From the NCBI GenBank assembly GCA_017301995.1, contig JAFLEH010000012.1:62001-126000 (forward strand): a stretch of 64,000 nt of DNA, read 5' to 3'. Below the pieces are notes generated by a model that saw only the letters and a list, made by a program, of their open reading frames with translations, was not told the origin of the DNA and made no database searches. Below are positions 26,696-34,599 of this stretch, one piece after another (within the stretch, counting starts at the first letter, position 1; the number at the start of each line of letters is the position of its first letter). This DNA comes from Verrucomicrobiota bacterium. Its GTDB lineage: Bacteria > Verrucomicrobiota > Verrucomicrobiia > Verrucomicrobiales > Akkermansiaceae. The position numbers and the translations under genes are program-made.

Positions 26696-27319
26696 TCACT
26701 CTGCGGTGACATACTTGGGCCACTCGGACCATGTCGCAAGCTTCCATCCGAGATCGCCCAAACGGTGCCCATTGGGATCGCAGAAATGCCCCGAAAACGT
26801 CCACCTGTCCTTCCATTGGAGCCATCGCAGGAATCCGAAGTAGATCGTCCCCTTTCCCAGGCGGATGCCATCGGCCTGGCAATAACTCTGGAAAATACCT
26901 TCCGGCGGATGGCGCAAGGAAATCCAGCCGTCCGCGACTTCGACAGGTGCTCCGTTCTTATCCGCGATCACAATCCGGAAACGAAAATCCACCCATGCCC
27001 AGAAAGCCAGTTCGGTGGCGCCGATCACCACGATTGTGAGAACAACCGGCACCGGGCTGAGTCTCCCAAGCCAGGCTCCAAGCCCGACCGCCGAGCAAAC
27101 GACACTTCCGGAAAGAAGCAGCGCTCCACAGGGTATTTCCAAAACCGGCCATTTGAAGAGTCCGGCCAGACTCACTGCCGAGGCGGCGAGCAACGTCCCG
27201 ATGATGATCCCCGAAAGTCTGCCCCACCTGCGGTACATGAACGCTCCCGCGATGCCCAACGACAGTGGCAGCGACGCGAGGGCATAACCGATCAATAACA
27301 AAAGAACAAAAACATCCAT
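26696..27319 (-). CDS. Four-helix membrane protein of unknown function
   Basis: A 207-residue inner-membrane protein. Four hydrophobic helices occupy the first 120 residues (FVLLLLIGYALASLPLSLGI; LSGIIIGTLLAASAVSLAGL; CGALLLSGSVVCSAVGLGAW; VVLTIVVIGATELAFWAWV). A soluble C-terminal part follows with WISLRHPPEGIFQSYCQADG and several Trp residues (WLQWKDRWTFSG). I started at MDVFVLLLL because the longer frame before it is Arg/Pro-rich and non-coding in look. I do not recognise a family. Confidence 0.65.
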   Translation of the reverse strand: MDVFVLLLLIGYALASLPLSLGIAGAFMYRRWGRLSGIIIGTLLAASAVSLAGLFKWPVLEIPCGALLLSGSVVCSAVGLGAWLGRLSPVPVVLTIVVIGATELAFWAWVDFRFRIVIADKNGAPVEVADGWISLRHPPEGIFQSYCQADGIRLGKGTIYFGFLRWLQWKDRWTFSGHFCDPNGHRLGDLGWKLATWSEWPKYVTAE

Positions 27320-27904
27320 GGCGGGCAGACGACGGGCCGGAGTTTCCAAAATCCGGACTTCCCGAGTACGATGCCGGGCAGCCCGTTCGATCGTCAAATC
27401 CGCGCCGCTCCCCCGCTTCGGAGTGCGTCGCCTGTGCGGGCACCCCACTCGGGCACAGATTGACCATAGCCGATTGTTGATCCGGTGGGCGGCGGGGGCG
27501 ACCGGGGGGATCTTGGATTGCGGATGAAATGGCGCACGGAGGCAGGGGAGCACACGCGCCCCCGCGTGTCCCGGAACGCGCCCTCGCGGTCCAGTCGCTC
27601 CGCAGGCCGGGCGACGATCCACTCCGCAACCGAACTCCCCCGGCCGTGGTGAGAGACCAGAGACCAGAGACCGGAATCAAGAGGAGAGTGGGGAGGGGAG
27701 AGAGACACCGGCGGGACGGGGGCGGAAACTTCCGGAATCTTCCGGCTTGCCGCCGGGCGGCCAGCCTGATAGCACGAGCCCATGAAAACGCGCCAAGCCG
27801 AAGCCGGAACCCGCCATCGCGGCCGGATAATGCCCGCGCCCCCGCGCGCGCACGCATTAAGCGTGTGTGATCTCAGGTGCTAATTCCACTGTTCTGCTAA
27901 AAAG
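27320..27904. other. 585 bp spacer without a supported gene
   Basis: No convincing gene on either strand. It contains a GAGACCA heptamer repeat at 27653-27673. At its right end the base composition drops toward the cassette-like region. A short CACGC...GCGTG dyad lies at 27851-27865. Confidence 0.55.
27653..27673. repeat. Heptanucleotide tandem repeat, three units (GAGACCA)
   Basis: GAGACCA, GAGACCA and GAGACCG are in exact 7 bp register in a spacer. Period and setting match the other heptamer arrays, but the unit sequence is different. Confidence 0.7.
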
Positions 27905-28426
27905 ATGACCCGCCAACTTGCCATTCTTACCGCTGCTATCATGGCAGCGTCTTGCGCAAGCCCAAATGGGCGAGTCGTTACTGCTGAGCGACTCTCACGG
28001 TTCGAGGGGGGTGGCTCATTGAGCACACTTTGGTATTACGGTTCAGACGGAGATTATCACTATTTTCGCCACCTCTGGAAGTCGAGCACCCCATATCGAA
28101 TCCACCAAGACGAATTCGAGTGGCAGCCGGCAATCAGGTTTGATGGCTATACGGACGGCAAACTCGTCCACGACGAATTGTCGGAGCACGTTCTGAAAGC
28201 ACAGGGGATTGTGATCGTCGACAGAACCTACCACGGCCCGATTTTTGAGATTCTGGCTGCGAGGGGTGGTAAAGATCCCAACGAGAAGTGGCAGGTAGAT
28301 ACCCACGATGGGTTTGTCCGTATCCGCAAGCACCGACCTGACGACAAGGTGTTTCCACCCGGCAGTGCTGTCGAATTCTGGCGAGAGGACGCCGATGGTC
28401 ACTGGAACGCAAGCCCGACAGCATGA
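27905..28426 (+). CDS. Cassette-borne lipoprotein of unknown function
   Basis: A 173-residue protein with a lipoprotein signal (LAILTAAIMAASC, lipobox Cys17), so probably anchored in the envelope. The mature part is rich in aromatic and acidic residues (LSTLWYYGSDGDYHYFRHLW; FDGYTDGKLVHDELSEHVLK) and recalls small immunity or stress lipoproteins, but I recognise no family. Its codon use is more AT-rich than the chromosomal genes around it. A related ~108 bp spacer follows it and its four neighbours, so it reads as the first cassette of an integron-like array. Confidence 0.7.
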   Translation: MTRQLAILTAAIMAASCASPNGRVVTAERLSRFEGGGSLSTLWYYGSDGDYHYFRHLWKSSTPYRIHQDEFEWQPAIRFDGYTDGKLVHDELSEHVLKAQGIVIVDRTYHGPIFEILAARGGKDPNEKWQVDTHDGFVRIRKHRPDDKVFPPGSAVEFWREDADGHWNASPTA

Positions 28427-28446
28427 GGAAGCACGACAAGGCGTCG

Positions 28447-28554
28447 CTCTCAACACCTGCCCCGCCGCGAGTTAAATCCGCCATGATCATTCAACTCTCA
28501 ACCCACAGTCGAAGCCTCGCCCCCGGTAAGGCGTAGGAGGACTCGACGTTAGCC
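28447..28554 (+). repeat. attC-like cassette spacer A
   Basis: Starts CTCTCAACACCTGCCCCGCC and ends ACTCGACGTTAGCC. It has exactly the same length (108 bp) as spacer B and shares its ends: the 3' half carries TCGCCCCCGGTAAGGCGTAG then GAGGACTCGACGTT. The AAC start and GTT end resemble the R'' and R' core sites of integron attC sites (RYYYAAC and GTTRRRY), although the last three bases depart from consensus. Confidence 0.55.
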
Positions 28555-28563
28555 CAAGAAATC

Positions 28564-29124
28564 ATGTTCTCACGAGTGCTCACAGATTCGCTTAGGATCA
28601 GTCTTTCGATACCCCAGTATGCGGATGAGCTATTCGCGCTCACGGATCGTAATCGCCTATTTCTCAGACGGTGGCTTCCGTGGCTTGACGGCACTATGAC
28701 TCCTGATGACACGAGACAGTTCTTGGCGCTTCAAGTTCAAAGGTTCGCACGCGGCGAGAGTCTGCACGTGACCATATTTTCAGATGATTCGATAGCCGGA
28801 GTGGCTGGATTCAACTCGCTGGACCGGATCAATGGGATTGGATACATCGGCTACTGGCTCGGTGAGGATTTCACAGGCCGGGGGATCATGACCACTGTTG
28901 TCCGTGATCTGATTGAGATCGGGCGGAGCTATTATTCGTTGCAGAAGGTCGATATCCGCTGTGCGACCGGCAATTCGAGAAGCAGGGCCATTCCAGAGAG
29001 ACTGGGCTTCAGCCATGAAGGCACTCTCCGTCGTGCTGAACGTGTTTATGATGAGTGGTTTGACCATGAAGTCTATGCTCTCGTAATTGACCAACGCGAA
29101 CAAGACATCCCTCCTAACGCCTGA
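28564..29124 (+). CDS. GNAT-family acetyltransferase (RimL/RimJ type)
   Basis: A 186-residue acetyl-CoA-dependent N-acetyltransferase, probably of ribosomal-protein or small-molecule amines. The RimJ/RimL pattern is visible: LFLRRWLPWLDGTMTPDDTR near the N-terminus, IGYIGYWLGEDFTGRGIMTT forming motif A with the acetyl-CoA loop, and a final VDIRCATGNSRSRAIPERLG then FSHEGTLRRAERV. It begins nine bases after cassette spacer A and is followed by spacer B, so it fills one cassette. GNAT genes are common integron cargo. The substrate is not predictable. Confidence 0.88.
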   Translation: MFSRVLTDSLRISLSIPQYADELFALTDRNRLFLRRWLPWLDGTMTPDDTRQFLALQVQRFARGESLHVTIFSDDSIAGVAGFNSLDRINGIGYIGYWLGEDFTGRGIMTTVVRDLIEIGRSYYSLQKVDIRCATGNSRSRAIPERLGFSHEGTLRRAERVYDEWFDHEVYALVIDQREQDIPPNA

Positions 29125-29218
29125 CCCGCCTCCAGTTCCAGCCGTCATGACCGCTACAACCTCAACCCCGTGTTCCACCCTCGCCCCCGGTCAGGCCTAG
29201 GAGGACTCGACGTTGTGC
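29111..29218 (+). repeat. attC-like cassette spacer B
   Basis: Starts CTCCTAACGCCTGACCCGCC and ends CTCGACGTTGTGC. GCCTGACC near the start is the exact reverse complement of GGTCAGGC near the end, the stem expected of an attC L''/L' pair. It shares the TCGCCCCCGGT and GAGGACTCGACGTT blocks with spacer A and has equal length. Confidence 0.58.
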
Positions 29219-29220
29219 AT

Positions 29221-29754
29221 ATGAAAAACCTCGTTATACGACAGTTAACTCCGAACGACGAAGCCGCTTTTCTGGCCGGCGTTCGCGAATGGGCGGGTGA
29301 GGATCCGGCTTGGCATTCTTTTGTTTGGCAGCCCGGCATGACTCATGCCGATCACATTCGCATCCTGGAGAACCAGTTCAGGGGAGAGAACATGGAGGAA
29401 GGCAAGGTTCCTCATACGATGCTTTACGGCTTTCTCGGCGGAATCGTCATCGGGCGCTGCAGCGTGCGGCATCGCTTGAATGATAGACTTCGATTGCGTG
29501 GCGGACACATCGGCTATGCGGTTGCACCGCGGTTCCGGGGGAGCGGATACGGCACCCGGCTTTTTCACGCTGGCCTGGATCACTTGAAGGGTCTGGGCGT
29601 AGCAACCGCCATGGTGACCTGCGCCAAATCCAATCTGGTTTCCAAAAGAATGATCGAATGCGCGGGAGGCGTCTTTGACCGCGAGTCGTTCAACGACGAT
29701 GACGATGAGTTGATCCTGATTTATTGGATCGATCTTGAGAAGCATCCCAGCTAA
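29221..29754 (+). CDS. GNAT-family acetyltransferase
   Basis: A 177-residue acetyltransferase. Motif A is VAPRFRGSGYGTRLFHAGLD, which contains the R/QxxGxG/A acetyl-CoA loop, preceded by GGIVIGRCSVRHRLN and GGHIGYAV. The C-terminal strand pattern VTCAKSNLVSKRMIECAGGV then FDRESFNDDDDE is like that of antibiotic or amino-acid acetyltransferases. The start is an ATG three bases after the end of spacer B, so the gene is packed into its cassette. It is only distantly related to the preceding acetyltransferase. The substrate is unknown. Confidence 0.85.
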   Translation: MKNLVIRQLTPNDEAAFLAGVREWAGEDPAWHSFVWQPGMTHADHIRILENQFRGENMEEGKVPHTMLYGFLGGIVIGRCSVRHRLNDRLRLRGGHIGYAVAPRFRGSGYGTRLFHAGLDHLKGLGVATAMVTCAKSNLVSKRMIECAGGVFDRESFNDDDDELILIYWIDLEKHPS

Positions 29755-29762
29755 GACGAGAC

Positions 29763-29873
29763 ACAGCAACCCCTATCAGCCGCCCTGTATTCATGTTCAC
29801 CCGTAGTTTCAACCTCAACCCCGTGATCGACGCTCGCCGCCGCTGGTAGTGGTGCATGCGCTCATCGTTAGGC
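29763..29873 (+). repeat. attC-like cassette spacer C
   Basis: Starts ACAGCAACCCCTATCAGCCG and ends CATCGTTAGGC, an exact GTTRRRY core site (GTTAGGC). Shares CAGCCGCCCTGT with spacer E and TCAACCTCAACCCCGTG with spacer B. Confidence 0.58.
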
Positions 29874-29879
29874 AGAAAT

Positions 29880-30164
29880 ATGAAAACTCGATACCTTGCG
29901 CTGATTCTGGCTCTTGGGCTGTTTCCCGGGTGCGCTTCGCACTCCCCGCCAAGGGTTGCTACTGCGCCGATAGGCTACGTCGAAGCAGGTTCGGTTACGC
30001 CGCATGAAGTATGGAAAGTAAAGCGCGCGCTATCAAGGGCCGGAATCTCCGCTTACACAGACGGAGCAAATTACCCTTTGCCGTATAGGATACTGGTGCC
30101 GCCGGATAAACGAAATGAGGCGGCAGATGTCATATTGCGCACGAAAAAGATAAAGACAGGATGA
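29880..30164 (+). CDS. Small cassette-borne lipoprotein
   Basis: A 94-residue protein with a lipoprotein signal (YLALILALGLFPGC, lipobox near residue 18). The mature domain, EVWKVKRALSRAGISAYTDG then YRILVPPDKRNEAADVIL, has the alpha/beta pattern of DUF2007/SPOR-like signal-transducing small domains, in which a helix is followed by PYRILV and a second helix. That is a resemblance, not an assignment. The start lies six bases after the core site of spacer C. Confidence 0.65.
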   Translation: MKTRYLALILALGLFPGCASHSPPRVATAPIGYVEAGSVTPHEVWKVKRALSRAGISAYTDGANYPLPYRILVPPDKRNEAADVILRTKKIKTG

Positions 30165-30171
30165 AAACCGA

Positions 30172-30270
30172 CTCTAACAATGAGACGGAGCCAATTCCGG
30201 TGAATGTCACGATCCCTGCTGGGGCAGGGCTCGCGCCATTTGCCTCCATGGCTCATCTTTGACGGTAGGA
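30172..30270 (+). repeat. attC-like cassette spacer D (divergent)
   Basis: Starts CTCTAACAATGAGACGGAGC and ends GGCTCATCTTTGACGGTAGG. The left end follows the classical attC pattern seen in resistance cassettes (TCTAACAAT...GCC), with GGCTC on the right complementary to GAGCC on the left. It is unlike spacers A, B, C and E, as is usual for cassettes of different origin. Confidence 0.55.
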
Positions 30271-30273
30271 AAT

Positions 30274-30864
30274 ATGCCGAAACTCGCGCTAATTCTGGTA
30301 ATGATCGCCTCCTACGGACTTGGTATTTTTGGATACCGCTTCTCCATGAGCGGTTATCGAGGTGGTCACGAGTATTTTAGAGCGCAGGTCGCGCTGGAAC
30401 ACCTGCACCGGATGACCAAGGATTATTCGGAAGAATATGGAGGTTTGCCGGACATAGAGGGCTTTAACGCCTTATTGAGGGAACGGTGGGCTCTGGGGCG
30501 TGATCATGCTCCAATCGAGGTTGGCGCTGATGACATTGCGTGGCATTTGAACTTCATAATGGAGAAGGCAATCAAGGATAACCTGCACTTATGGAACTCT
30601 GCGCCACACCTCGTCCTCACATCCGCGAGTCCTGACGGATTCGGATTCTATCTCGATGGCGAGGACGGCATTTCCAACTCGAAGGGCCAAGACCGGGACG
30701 ACATCAATTCCTGGGATCAATCATCAACCGATTTTTACCACGCGAGGAGACGGAACCGACAGATTCTGAAAGGGCACGCGATAGGTGCCCTGTCAGCGAT
30801 GGGAGTGTTTGTGGTTTCCTTTGCTTGGAAGAAGAATAAGAGAACCCAACAAGCCGCGCAATGA
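30274..30864 (+). CDS. Two-helix membrane protein of unknown function
   Basis: A 196-residue protein with an N-terminal membrane helix (LALILVMIASYGLGIFGY), a polar domain containing HLHRMTKDYSEEYGGLPDIE and LHLWNSAPHLVLTSASPDGF, and a C-terminal membrane helix (IGALSAMGVFVVSFAW). The SPDGFGFYLDGEDGIS stretch recalls type II secretion pseudopilin tails, but no prepilin peptidase site is visible. I started at the ATG four bases after spacer D. The codon use is AT-rich compared with chromosomal neighbours. Confidence 0.65.
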   Translation: MPKLALILVMIASYGLGIFGYRFSMSGYRGGHEYFRAQVALEHLHRMTKDYSEEYGGLPDIEGFNALLRERWALGRDHAPIEVGADDIAWHLNFIMEKAIKDNLHLWNSAPHLVLTSASPDGFGFYLDGEDGISNSKGQDRDDINSWDQSSTDFYHARRRNRQILKGHAIGALSAMGVFVVSFAWKKNKRTQQAAQ

Positions 30865-30966
30865 CACCCCCTGCCAGCCGCCCTGTTCCGATGATTCTCC
30901 GCGACCCTCGCCCCCCGATCAACGATGGCCGCCTCCAGTGGGTTCGCCATCACTTTGACGTTGTGC
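30844..30966 (+). repeat. attC-like cassette spacer E
   Basis: Starts ACCCAAC, a perfect RYYYAAC core, overlapping the last codons of the preceding gene, and ends CACTTTGACGTTGTGC. Internal GATGGC and GCCATC can pair. It shares the CTGCCAGCCGCCCTGTTC block with spacer C and the same GACGTTGTGC end as spacer B. Confidence 0.55.
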
Positions 30967-30992
30967 CAAAGAAAGGAGTCCAATTGCCATGA

Positions 30993-31087
30993 CGCCGGAA
31001 GATTCACAAGCCGGAGATCACCCTCGGGATTGATCCCGGAGACGGAAAGCGCGCGATCCGTGTGCCGTATGAAGCCGGGATAGGGTG
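30993..31087 (+). pseudogene. Possible 3' end of a truncated gene
   Basis: One frame after the last spacer reads HKPEITLGIDPGDGKRAIRV then PYEAGIG and a stop, with no start codon and a stop just upstream. The residue pattern looks coding. It may be a host gene cut off when the cassette region was assembled, or chance. Confidence 0.3.
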
Positions 31088-31116
31088 AGGGGCGGCTGAT
31101 TGGCCTGCCGCTCCTA

Positions 31117-32682
31117 TCAGGCGGAAACGGCGGCCACCGAGTGGCGGATCAGGTGGTCAAAGGCGGATAGGCTGGCCTTCGCGCCGTCGCCCATGGCGAT
31201 GATGATCTGTTTGTAGGGCGCGGTGGTGGCGTCGCCGGCGGCGAACACGCCGGGCACCGATGTTTCGCCGCGGGCGTCCACGATGATCTCGCCACGGGGA
31301 GTGAGATCGACGGCACCCCTGAGCCAATCGGTGTTGGGCAGCAGGCCGATCTGCACGAAGATTCCCTCCAGTGGCAGCGTGTGGCTGGCGCCGCCGCTGC
31401 GGTCCTGATAGATCAGGCCGTTGACCTTGCCGTCCGCGCCGGTGACTTCGGTGGTCTTCGCGGCAAGCACCACGTTCACGTTGGGAAGCGATCGCAGTTT
31501 GGTCTGCAAAACGGAGTCGGCGCGCAGGTGGGCGTCGAACTCCAACAGCGTGACGTGTTCCACGATGCCCGCCAGATCGATGGCCGCCTCGACGCCGGAA
31601 TTGCCGCCGCCGATGACCGCCACGCGCTTGCCCTTGAACAGCGGTCCGTCGCAATGCGGGCAGAAGCACACGCCCTTGGCCTTGTATTCGCGTTCTCCGG
31701 GCACGCCCATTTCGCGCCACCGCGCGCCGGGGGCCAGGATCACGCTGCGCGCCTTGAGGGTGGCTCCGCCGGCCAGTTCCAGACGATGCATGCCGTCCGC
31801 GGATTTCAGGGCGACCGCGCGCTGGAGGTTGATGATTTCCACCGGATACTCGCGGACATGTTGTTCGAGCGCCGCGGCGAGTTTGGGTCCCTCGGTTTGT
31901 CTAACCGAAATGAAATTCTCGATCGCCATGGTGTCCAGCACCTGGCCGCCGAAGCGTTCCGCCACGAGGCCGGTGCGGATGCCCTTGCGCGCGGCGTAGA
32001 TGGCCGCGGCGGCACCGGCCGGACCGCCTCCGACCACCAGCACGTCGTAGGGATCACGGGTGTCGAGCACCTCCGCCTCGCGCGCGGCGGCGCCGGTATC
32101 CACCTTTGCCAGAATCTCCTCAAGCGTCATCCGGCCTTGGCCGAACGGCTCGCCATCGAGCAACACGGTGGGCACCGCCATGACCTGCCGGGCGGCGACT
32201 TCATCCTGATAGAGCGCGCCATCGATCATCACGCTTTCCACGCCGGGATTGAGCACGGCCATCAGGTTGAGCGCCTGGACCACATCCGGGCAGTTGTGGC
32301 AGGATAGGGAGATATAGGTTTCGAAACGGAATGCTCCCTTGAGGTCGCGGATCTGGCCGACAACCGCGTCGTCCACTTTCGGCGGATGCCCGCCGGTCTG
32401 CAGCAGCGCCAGCACCAGCGAGGTGAATTCGTGCCCCAACGGAATTCCGGCGAATCGGATCCGCGGTGCCTCGCCCGCCCGAGCGACGGCGAACGACGGA
32501 CGGCGCGCTTCGTCTCCATCCTCACGCACCGTGACCAGAGGGGAAAGCTCGGCGATCTCCAGCAACAGCTCCCGCATTTGCGCCGACGCATCGCCGCCAT
32601 CAAGCGAGGCAATGAGTTCGATAGGCGCCCGGAGCTTTTCCAGATAGGCGGCGAGCTGGGTCTTGATGGCGGAGTCTAACAT
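31117..32682 (-). CDS. ahpF: Alkyl hydroperoxide reductase subunit F
   Basis: A flavoprotein disulfide reductase of 521 residues, the same length as E. coli AhpF, that passes electrons from NAD(P)H to the peroxiredoxin AhpC. The N-terminal tandem thioredoxin-fold domain has the CHNC pair (Cys128-Cys131). The FAD-binding site [20 protein letters not shown] starts near 214, the redox CPHC pair is Cys341-Cys344 in [12 protein letters not shown], and the NAD-binding [18 protein letters not shown] follows. AhpC is encoded directly upstream in the same direction. The gene ends with tandem stops TGA-TAG. The chosen ATG (MLDSAIKTQ) matches the family start. Confidence 0.97.
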   Translation of the reverse strand: MLDSAIKTQLAAYLEKLRAPIELIASLDGGDASAQMRELLLEIAELSPLVTVREDGDEARRPSFAVARAGEAPRIRFAGIPLGHEFTSLVLALLQTGGHPPKVDDAVVGQIRDLKGAFRFETYISLSCHNCPDVVQALNLMAVLNPGVESVMIDGALYQDEVAARQVMAVPTVLLDGEPFGQGRMTLEEILAKVDTGAAAREAEVLDTRDPYDVLVVGGGPAGAAAAIYAARKGIRTGLVAERFGGQVLDTMAIENFISVRQTEGPKLAAALEQHVREYPVEIINLQRAVALKSADGMHRLELAGGATLKARSVILAPGARWREMGVPGEREYKAKGVCFCPHCDGPLFKGKRVAVIGGGNSGVEAAIDLAGIVEHVTLLEFDAHLRADSVLQTKLRSLPNVNVVLAAKTTEVTGADGKVNGLIYQDRSGGASHTLPLEGIFVQIGLLPNTDWLRGAVDLTPRGEIIVDARGETSVPGVFAAGDATTAPYKQIIIAMGDGAKASLSAFDHLIRHSVAAVSA

Positions 32683-32778
32683 GATGTGGGACGGTTGGAG
32701 ATCGGAAAACGCCTGCGGCATCCCCTGCGGCGAATCACCGCGGGCGGAACGGGCAATGCGGGGAAAACGCGGTGGAAA

Positions 32779-33348
32779 TCAGATCTTGCCCACCAGATCG
32801 AGCGACGGCGCGAGCGTGGCGGCGCCTTCCTGCCACTTGGCCGGGCAGACTTCGCCCGGATGGGAGGCGACGTATTGGGCGGCTTTCACCTTGCGCAGCA
32901 GTTCGCGCGCGTCGCGGCCGATACCGCCGGCGTTGATCTCGATGATCTGGATGCGTCCCTGCGGATCAATCACGAAGGTGCCGCGCTCGGCGAGGCCGGC
33001 TTCCTCGATCATCACGCCGAAGTTGCGGGTGATCGTGCCGGTCGGGTCGCCGATCATCGGATAGTTGATTTTGCCGATCGTCTCCGAGGAAGAATGCCAC
33101 GCCTTGTGGGTGAAATGGGTGTCGGTGGACACCGCGTGGATCTCCACGCCCAGTTTCCGGAACTCCGCGTAGTTGTCCGCCAGGTCGCCGAGTTCGGTGG
33201 GGCACACGAAGGTGAAATCGGCCGGATAGAAAAACACCACCGACCATTTGCCTTTGAGCGAGGCTTCGGTCAATTCGACGAATTTTCCGGCGTGAAAGGC
33301 GGTGGCTTTGAAGGGCAGGATCTCGGTATTGATCAATGAGGTGTTCAT
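32779..33348 (-). CDS. ahpC: Alkyl hydroperoxide reductase subunit C (2-Cys peroxiredoxin)
   Basis: A cytoplasmic peroxiredoxin of 189 residues that reduces hydrogen and organic peroxides. The peroxidatic Cys49 lies in [14 protein letters not shown] and the resolving Cys168 in [10 protein letters not shown]. The start [18 protein letters not shown] is that of the AhpC branch. The gene lies 96 bp upstream of ahpF, the standard order, and is probably co-transcribed with it. No OxyR-type operator could be identified in the leader region. Confidence 0.97.
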   Translation of the reverse strand: MNTSLINTEILPFKATAFHAGKFVELTEASLKGKWSVVFFYPADFTFVCPTELGDLADNYAEFRKLGVEIHAVSTDTHFTHKAWHSSSETIGKINYPMIGDPTGTITRNFGVMIEEAGLAERGTFVIDPQGRIQIIEINAGGIGRDARELLRKVKAAQYVASHPGEVCPAKWQEGAATLAPSLDLVGKI

Positions 33349-33486
33349 GTGTGTTGTGTTCGGATTGTGTGTCGAGGGGGGCGGAATCAAGATCACATCG
33401 CCCGGAATTGCAAACGCAAAATTTGCGGAAATCGTGTGAACCGATGCTTTCCGTTGGAAACCGCCGCGGAACGGGTGTGCGCCCGA

Positions 33487-34590
33487 TCAATCCAGCTTGC
33501 GTTTGGGTCCCGGCTTTGGCGGAGCCGCACCCGGCTGGGGCTTCGGGGGTTCCTCAAGGCGGTTGACCTCGAAGTCGAGCGGAAGTGAAAACGCGGTGTT
33601 GGCATCGATCTCCCAGCCGCAGGGGATGCGGTATTGATCCGCGATCTCGCGGGCTTTCAGGTAAGCCGCGAAGCTGTTGGGATGGACCTTGAAGATCAGC
33701 ACGCGCCGCGGATAGGAGCTGACCTTGTTGCAGATCGCGTGGAAGCGGCCCTTGTCGGTTTCGATGTCCTGGCGGGTGGCGTCGCCTTTCTTCGGATCGA
33801 TGTCGATGCGCACGTTGAGCCGGGTCCACGGACGGTTGTAGGGAACGGTGACCTTCTGGTTGCGGACATTGAGGTTGAGCGCGGCGAAGTGCTTCACCAC
33901 CTTGTCCTGATCGTAGATCCGGCGGTCGGATTTGCCCTTGACCTTCACCAGTTCGCGGAACAGCTCGCGCTGGCGGCGGTCGAACTCCCGCATCACCTCC
34001 GCCTTGGCGGTCGGCAGGTCCACCAGATGGGCGATGTCATCGCGGATCACACAGTAGTAGATGTTCGCGTCCTGCGGGATGTCGCGGCTGTCCGGGATGC
34101 GGACCACGGTCGCGGCCGGCGCTTTCGGCACCGGAGTTTGGTCAAGCAGGGCGGTCAGTTTCTTGATTTCCTCCAGCAGTTTGTTGGTCTTTGCCAACTC
34201 CGCATCGGCCTCGGCTTTGGTCTTGTTATATATATCCACGAGCTTCCCGTGTTCGAGCAGCTTGGCCTGTTTCGTGGCGGTGTCTTTGTCGAGCAACGCC
34301 AGGTCCGCCCGGATTTTCGCGATTTGTTCGGGTGTGGGAGGCGGGGCCTCGAGGGCCTCGCGCTGGCGGGCGAGGTCTTTTCTGGCTTTGGCCAGATCGC
34401 TGCTGGCGGCGGCGATTTCCCGCTCGGTGGCGGGCTTCAGATTGCCGAGGATGCGGTCCACCGTCTGGCCCACATCGACCTGTAACAGAATGAGGATCAG
34501 GATGAGCACCGCGACCACGTTGGTGAGCGCGTCCATCAGGGAGTCGAGGTTCAGCCCTTCGGCGTCGGCGGATCGGTTGCGGCGTGCCAT
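33487..34590 (-). CDS. ExbD-like protein with long coiled-coil periplasmic region
   Basis: A 367-residue protein. The N-terminus has the ExbD/TolR arrangement of a short cytoplasmic tail (ARRNRSADAEGLNLDSLMD, with the conserved Asp) followed by one membrane helix (ALTNVVAVLILILILLQV). A coiled coil follows (about 50-150, for example AKARKDLARQREALEA), then a beta-rich domain including ANIYYCVIRDDIAHLVDLPT and RRVLIFKVHPNSFAAYL, and a Pro-rich tail. The second ExbD-like protein is encoded ten bases upstream and an ExbB-like channel before that, so the three should form a proton-driven motor in the inner membrane. What it energises is unknown. Confidence 0.78.
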   Translation of the reverse strand: MARRNRSADAEGLNLDSLMDALTNVVAVLILILILLQVDVGQTVDRILGNLKPATEREIAAASSDLAKARKDLARQREALEAPPPTPEQIAKIRADLALLDKDTATKQAKLLEHGKLVDIYNKTKAEADAELAKTNKLLEEIKKLTALLDQTPVPKAPAATVVRIPDSRDIPQDANIYYCVIRDDIAHLVDLPTAKAEVMREFDRRQRELFRELVKVKGKSDRRIYDQDKVVKHFAALNLNVRNQKVTVPYNRPWTRLNVRIDIDPKKGDATRQDIETDKGRFHAICNKVSSYPRRVLIFKVHPNSFAAYLKAREIADQYRIPCGWEIDANTAFSLPLDFEVNRLEEPPKPQPGAAPPKPGPKRKLD

Positions 34591-34599
34591 GTCAGATTG

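Noticed and set aside
26696..27622. Full 308-residue version of the membrane protein gene
   Set aside because: The first 100 codons look like translated GC-rich spacer (Arg/Pro/His-rich) and precede an ideal membrane-protein start.
27905..30970. Link between the array's GTTAGGC core and the genome-wide GTTAG bias
   Set aside because: The pentamer is over-used deep inside housekeeping genes far from the array, so coincidence is the simpler view; integrase action would not place it in several codon frames.
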